Shown: piece after piece, positions 60,376 through 64,000 of the stretch
Position numbering within the stretch: the first letter of the stretch is position 1
Layout: the number at the start of each line of letters is the position of its first letter
DNA from: Buttiauxella agrestis
Lineage (GTDB): Bacteria; Pseudomonadota; Gammaproteobacteria; Enterobacterales; Enterobacteriaceae
DNA length: 64,000 nucleotides
NCBI RefSeq assembly: GCF_900446255.1
Contig: NZ_UIGI01000001.1
Span: forward strand, 4,428,763-4,492,762
Direction of reading: 5' to 3'
Translations under genes and position numbers: made by a program
The notes under the pieces: model-generated
The model's input: only the letters and a program-made list of their open reading frames with translations
Told to the model about the DNA's origin: nothing
The model's database searches: none

Positions 60376-61425
60376 TTATTCGCCGACACCGGCGATTTCG
60401 ACCACCACGCGGCGGTCAGGTGCCAGGCAATTAATCAGTTCGCTGCGTTCTTGCAGCGCATCACACGTTGTTCCGGTCACTGGTTCACTTAAACCGCGGC
60501 CTTCGGCCTGCACGTTTTGAGCGGGCATCCCTAAACGCACCAGTTCATCGGCCACGGCCTGGGCGCGTTTTGTCGAAAGGTTGAGGTTGTATTCAGCCGA
60601 TCCGAGGCGATCGCTAAAGCCAATCACCATCGTGGTTTTTTCTTTAGCGACCTGAATTTCAGGGCGATTGTAGAGATCACGTACCGCCGATTCCCCCTGT
60701 GCAGAAAGCACCGCAGAGTTGAATTCAAACATCACGTCAGATTTGAGGTTAAAGCGCTGTGGTTCTGGCGGGCCTTCTACCACTGGCGCTGATTCAGCAA
60801 CCGGTGCTGCGGAATTTTGCCCAAAGCGATAGACCACGCCTGCGGTGACGGTATTGATATCAGCGGACATGCCAATCTGGTTTGAATTTCCGACGTTGCT
60901 CACCCACTGATATTCCAGGCGGCCAGCCCAGTTATCATTAAATTCGTATTCCGTACCAATGGCGGCCAATGGACGAACACCGGTTTCAAAATTACTGTGT
61001 TCAGCCTGGTCAGTTTCCGCACGATACCCCATGGCACCCGCGCGACCGTAGATATCCCAATTTTCGTTGAATGAGTAGCTGGCTTTCATCGAAAATTGCA
61101 GACCCTGAGCCTTCATTTTGCCATTCTCTGCGCCGTTATTTCCCTGAACCTGCATATTACCGAGATAATCGTATCCGCTTTCTACCGCCAACCAGGGAAG
61201 AATTTGATAGCCCCAGAATACGCCGCCACCCACATTGTCACTGTCAGTATCAAATTCGGTAGAGTTATTCTGGTTGCCATTAAAATTATTATTGCCACTG
61301 ATATCTGAGTAATGTGACCAACCTAATTTCGCACCACTGTACCAGGTATTAGCATCCGCTGCGGCATTAGCATTGGTTACTGCGCAGGCATTGATGACGA
61401 TTAACGCAATAAGAGTCTTTTTCAT
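60376..61425 (-). CDS. OmpA-family outer-membrane protein (OmpA paralogue)
   Basis: 349 aa, starting MKKTLIALIVINACAVTNANAA; a frame 14 codons longer is not signal-like. Residues about 22-195 form an eight-stranded OmpA barrel (NTWYSGAKLGWSHYSD ... RLEYQWVSNVG ... VVYRFGQ). A Pro/Ala hinge leads to the peptidoglycan-binding OmpA domain (about 225-349) with LNLSTKRAQAVADELVRLG and the conserved Asp and Arg. It is clearly diverged from the main OmpA, normally next to sulA, so it is probably a second copy. Confidence 0.88.
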   Translation of the reverse strand: MKKTLIALIVINACAVTNANAAADANTWYSGAKLGWSHYSDISGNNNFNGNQNNSTEFDTDSDNVGGGVFWGYQILPWLAVESGYDYLGNMQVQGNNGAENGKMKAQGLQFSMKASYSFNENWDIYGRAGAMGYRAETDQAEHSNFETGVRPLAAIGTEYEFNDNWAGRLEYQWVSNVGNSNQIGMSADINTVTAGVVYRFGQNSAAPVAESAPVVEGPPEPQRFNLKSDVMFEFNSAVLSAQGESAVRDLYNRPEIQVAKEKTTMVIGFSDRLGSAEYNLNLSTKRAQAVADELVRLGMPAQNVQAEGRGLSEPVTGTTCDALQERSELINCLAPDRRVVVEIAGVGE

Positions 61426-61734
61426 ATTAATCCTTGAAGTGGTCCCGGAGAGATTACTCAGTAGCATGACTATTTCAGCGACGGATGGTATGCAGAGATC
61501 ACGACGGAAGGAATTTCATTTTTATTTAATTTTACATTAAAAAAGGCAAGCAAAATTATCTGATTATTATAAGAAGATCGACATGCGGCTTTCAAATGAA
61601 GCAAAGCCATCCTGACTTCATAATTTTGATTAGCAGGATAGCTATTACCTGTGGAATTAATTTTAATAGCGATGTGTTGGCAGGTAGCGGAAAGCGTAAG
61701 TCTCTTCCGTTTGAATATTTACAGTGAAATAATC
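61426..61734. other. Gene-free AT-rich region between the OmpA-like and IprA-like genes
   Basis: 309 bp with no convincing open frame. It must contain the promoter of the OmpA-like gene, and the 3' end of the regulator transcript; no clear terminator or operator recognised. Confidence 0.5.
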
Positions 61735-62364
61735 TCAGAACCTCTCGGGTAAATTAATCACCTCGATCAAATAGCCACCCCGTTTGATTTCAATGTAACC
61801 ACCGCTCTTTAAGGCAAACATCACATTCAAAATACTGCTACGGGATAAATGCGTTCGTTCCTGAATATAGTCAAGAATAGAAACTCTTGAACGTAATTCT
61901 GTTGAAAGGCGGTTCATTTCAAGAAGATGACCGCGAATTATCGAATAGGTCCGCTGCTGCACAACGACTGAATCACGATAGAAAAGATGAGTGGTGTAAT
62001 AAGCCAGAATGATAGCAATATCTTTCCATAACCCTTTCTCGGTGATGAGTTCATGCCCGAGGCTGGCATCAAGACGCAGCATGGTACATTCAGTTTCTGC
62101 ACGCAGAATATGGCTGCGCAGTGGCTGGATGCTCTCTGCAATGCCAAACAAATTCTGATCATACACCGTGGTGATGACCAGACCGTCTGTGGCTCGCAGA
62201 ACAGAAAGCTCACCACTTTTAAAGACATAGAACTGAGGGATCTCTTTATATTCCCAGTTTATCCTTTTACGCGGAATAACCTCCATGGGGGTTCCATAGG
62301 GTTCCAGGGCTGTAATGAGATTCTGAATGGCAGCTTCTGGCCGCGTGGGAGGGGGTATAATCAT
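61735..62364 (-). CDS. IprA/YaiV-type winged-helix regulator (Crp-like fold)
   Basis: 209 aa. N-terminal cyclic-nucleotide-binding-like beta roll (about 30-110: FYVFKSGELSVLRATDGLVI, NLFGIAESIQP) without the cAMP-binding residues of CRP. C-terminal HTH (about 155-209): RSRVSILDYIQERTHLSRSSILNVMFALKSGGYIEIKRGGYLIEVINLP. It matches the E. coli IprA (YaiV) architecture, a regulator linked to oxidative stress. Targets unknown; the divergent yiaW/yiaV or the OmpA-like gene are candidates. Confidence 0.8.
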   Translation of the reverse strand: MIIPPPTRPEAAIQNLITALEPYGTPMEVIPRKRINWEYKEIPQFYVFKSGELSVLRATDGLVITTVYDQNLFGIAESIQPLRSHILRAETECTMLRLDASLGHELITEKGLWKDIAIILAYYTTHLFYRDSVVVQQRTYSIIRGHLLEMNRLSTELRSRVSILDYIQERTHLSRSSILNVMFALKSGGYIEIKRGGYLIEVINLPERF

Positions 62365-62548
62365 TTTTAATCCTAAGATGCCTAATCTTTCCTTGAAGTA
62401 TATACCATGCCAACGATCTGGCAGGGAGCCATACCATGCGGTGTTTCACTCATAGATTCAACTGTCCATAATAAAATCTAAACAAGTTGTAGCAATTTTC
62501 TCACAACTGTTTCAGCGATGAAAAGAAGTGTAATTTTCCGTTCTTCCT

Positions 62549-62576
62549 ATTGCACAATATTGGCGCTTTGTGCAAT
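62549..62576. promoter_or_regulatory. Perfect inverted repeat, candidate operator
   Basis: ATTGCACAA and TTGTGCAAT, 9-bp arms 10 nt apart, in the 311-bp divergent gap between the IprA-like regulator and yiaW. A second, smaller IR AGTTGT/ACAACT lies nearby (about 62485-62510). No T-tract follows, so an operator is more likely than a terminator. The remainder of the gap shows no gene. Confidence 0.5.
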
Positions 62577-62675
62577 TGAAAAATGACTCATTATTTATTT
62601 TTAAACAAAATAAAAGTGGTGCCATTCACGCCTTCTCATTAGTGTCTGCTGAAATTTCTTCATGGGACTCCAGGT

Positions 62676-63005
62676 ATGTTTCTCGATTATGTTGCCTTAG
62701 TGGCACTTATCTTTGTTGGGTTGACGCTATTTTATGGCGTGATTGTGGTACACGATATTCCCTATGAAATAGCCGTGCATCGGAATCATCCTCATCAGGA
62801 TGCTATTCATGCTGCGGGCTGGGTAAGTTTATTCACTCTCCATGTTTTGTGGCCATTTTTGTGGATCTGGGCAATGTTATATCGCGAAGACCGGGGCTGG
62901 GGATTCACGGTTAAAAATAACGAAATGGATGCCTTGCGAGAAAGAATAGCGCAACTCGAAGCCCAGCATCAAAAAACGCAAACAAAGCCATCAACGGCCG
63001 AATAA
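62676..63005 (+). CDS. yiaW: DUF3302 inner-membrane protein YiaW
   Basis: 109 aa with two TM helices (about 5-26 and 46-66) and a helical cytoplasmic tail ending in a heptad-like MDALRERIAQLEAQHQK. VHDIPYEIAVHRNHPHQDAIHAAGWVSLFTLHVLWPFLW is the DUF3302 core. In E. coli it is paired with yiaV, as here; function unknown, probably an accessory of the efflux protein. SD CAGG precedes the ATG. Confidence 0.9.
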   Translation: MFLDYVALVALIFVGLTLFYGVIVVHDIPYEIAVHRNHPHQDAIHAAGWVSLFTLHVLWPFLWIWAMLYREDRGWGFTVKNNEMDALRERIAQLEAQHQKTQTKPSTAE

Positions 63006-63021
63006 CCGATCAGGATTTATT

Positions 63022-64000
63022 GTGGACTTATTACTTATTCTGACTTATACCGCGATCTGTTTCGGTATATTTAAATTTTTCAAAATCCCGTTAAATAAAT
63101 GGACGGTTCCTACCGCAGTCTTGGGCGGTATTGTTCTGATTGGTTCGCTACTGTTATTAATGAATTATAACCATCCGTATTCTGAGCGAGCGCAGATGGT
63201 GACGGTGACGCTGCCGATCATTCCTGAAGTGGAAGGCGTGGTGGTTGAAGTCACCCCACACGCAAATCAGAAATTGAAAAAAGGCGATTTCCTGTTCCGT
63301 ATCGACCCGACGGCCTACGAGGCAAAAGTCGAAGCGCTAAAAGGTGAGGTAGAAACCGCCCAGCAAAACGTGGAAATGCTTAAAGCGCGCCTGGCTTCCG
63401 AAAATGCGGATATCGCCCAGGCAAAAGCCGTTCGCGATTTAGCATTGAAAGATGCCAATCGCTACCAGAACGGTAGCAAAGACAAAATGAAAAGCCCGTT
63501 TACCGACCAGGAAGTGGTTCGCGCGCAACAAAATTACCTCGCAGCACAGGCCCAGTGGCGCTCGGTTCTCTCAAAACGAGATGAAACCGCGGCCCAGTTA
63601 AATGCCATGATCAACGGCGAAAACGCGGCAGTCTACCGGATTAAATCTAAACTCAAAGAAGCGGAATATTTCCTGGCAAGAACCGTCGTTTACGCGCCGA
63701 GCGATGGCTACGCTACACAGCTTCTTCTGAAGCCTGGTATGTTCGTGCGCCCGCTCCCGCTGCGCCCGGTGATGGTGTTCGTTCCGGAGCAGAAAAACAG
63801 CGTGTATGCCGTCTTCCGCCAAAACTCAGCCCTGCGTTTAACCGCTGGTGATGAAGCGGAAGTGGTGTTTAACGGCCTGCCAGGCAGCGTGGTGAAAGGG
63901 AAAGTGAAGCAAATTCTGCCGGTAGTCGCCAGCAGTAGCTACCAGGCGCAAGGCCATCTACAAGGCTTAAGTCTCGACCCGAAACTCGACGGTATTTATG
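63022..64000 (+). CDS. yiaV: HlyD-family membrane fusion protein YiaV (partial, 3' end off window)
   Basis: GTG start after AGGA, 16 nt past yiaW. MDLLLILTYTAICFGIFKFF and WTVPTAVLGGIVLIGSLLLLM form two N-terminal TM helices, followed by the biotinyl-lipoyl-like hairpin halves (PIIPEVEGVVVEVTPHANQKLKKGDFLFRID and VYAPSDGYATQLLLKPGMFV) around an alpha-helical hairpin. E. coli YiaV is 378 aa; 326 codons are visible here. Probably the periplasmic adaptor of an uncharacterised exporter. Confidence 0.92.
   Translation, partial: MDLLLILTYTAICFGIFKFFKIPLNKWTVPTAVLGGIVLIGSLLLLMNYNHPYSERAQMVTVTLPIIPEVEGVVVEVTPHANQKLKKGDFLFRIDPTAYEAKVEALKGEVETAQQNVEMLKARLASENADIAQAKAVRDLALKDANRYQNGSKDKMKSPFTDQEVVRAQQNYLAAQAQWRSVLSKRDETAAQLNAMINGENAAVYRIKSKLKEAEYFLARTVVYAPSDGYATQLLLKPGMFVRPLPLRPVMVFVPEQKNSVYAVFRQNSALRLTAGDEAEVVFNGLPGSVVKGKVKQILPVVASSSYQAQGHLQGLSLDPKLDGIY

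Overview
The window is chromosomal DNA from a member of the Enterobacteriaceae. From the left edge to tRNA-Phe (about 1 to 32,850) the gene order matches the Escherichia coli 94-min region almost gene for gene: miaA-mutL-amiB-tsaE-nnr / queG / three tRNA-Gly / orn / rsgA-psd-mscM / epmA / frdABCD-ampC-blc-gdx / entericidin locus / efp / epmB / yjeI / groSL / fxsA / aspA-dcuA / cutA-dsbD-yjdC / pheU. The proteins are clearly diverged from E. coli, so this is another genus (in the Enterobacter/Buttiauxella/Kluyvera neighbourhood); I cannot name it from sequence alone. No prophage, integrase, transposase or CRISPR array was seen.

The core part holds several readable regulatory elements. A datA-like DnaA-titration site (DnaA boxes plus an IHF site) lies between queG and the glycine tRNAs. 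A stringent-type promoter precedes the tRNAs. An FNR-type site sits ahead of frdA. A guanidine-II (mini-ykkC) riboswitch precedes the guanidinium exporter gdx. A sigma-32 promoter precedes groS. The EF-P pathway genes epmA, efp and epmB are all present. AmpC has no ampR and follows the frd terminator, as in E. coli.

Downstream of pheU the window leaves E. coli synteny and becomes accessory. (a) 33.9-40.0 kb, minus strand: a tight five-gene envelope operon with an MscS-family channel, three outer-membrane beta-barrel proteins (two BamA/TamA-like) and a DUF4056 protein. (b) A membrane diguanylate cyclase. (c) 41.7-51.5 kb, plus strand: a nine-gene operon joining a serine-type periplasmic sulfatase and its radical-SAM maturase to a complete MoxR/DUF58/DUF4381/VWA/VWA-TPR/BatD machine and an exported HAD phosphatase. 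(d) An AtaR/AtaT-type toxin-antitoxin pair whose toxin has been extended by read-through of a REP-like palindrome. (e) cspA with its cold-shock leader. (f) A 3-dehydroshikimate dehydratase / MFS transporter / AroE-like operon for quinate or shikimate use. (g) yghU, small envelope proteins, an ERIC element, YfaZ, an OmpA paralogue, an IprA/YaiV-type regulator, and yiaW with the start of yiaV.

The best candidates for undescribed biology are operons (a) and (c). Two further points of interest are palindromic repeats that have entered reading frames: one in frame within the DsbD linker, and one at the AtaT 3' end.
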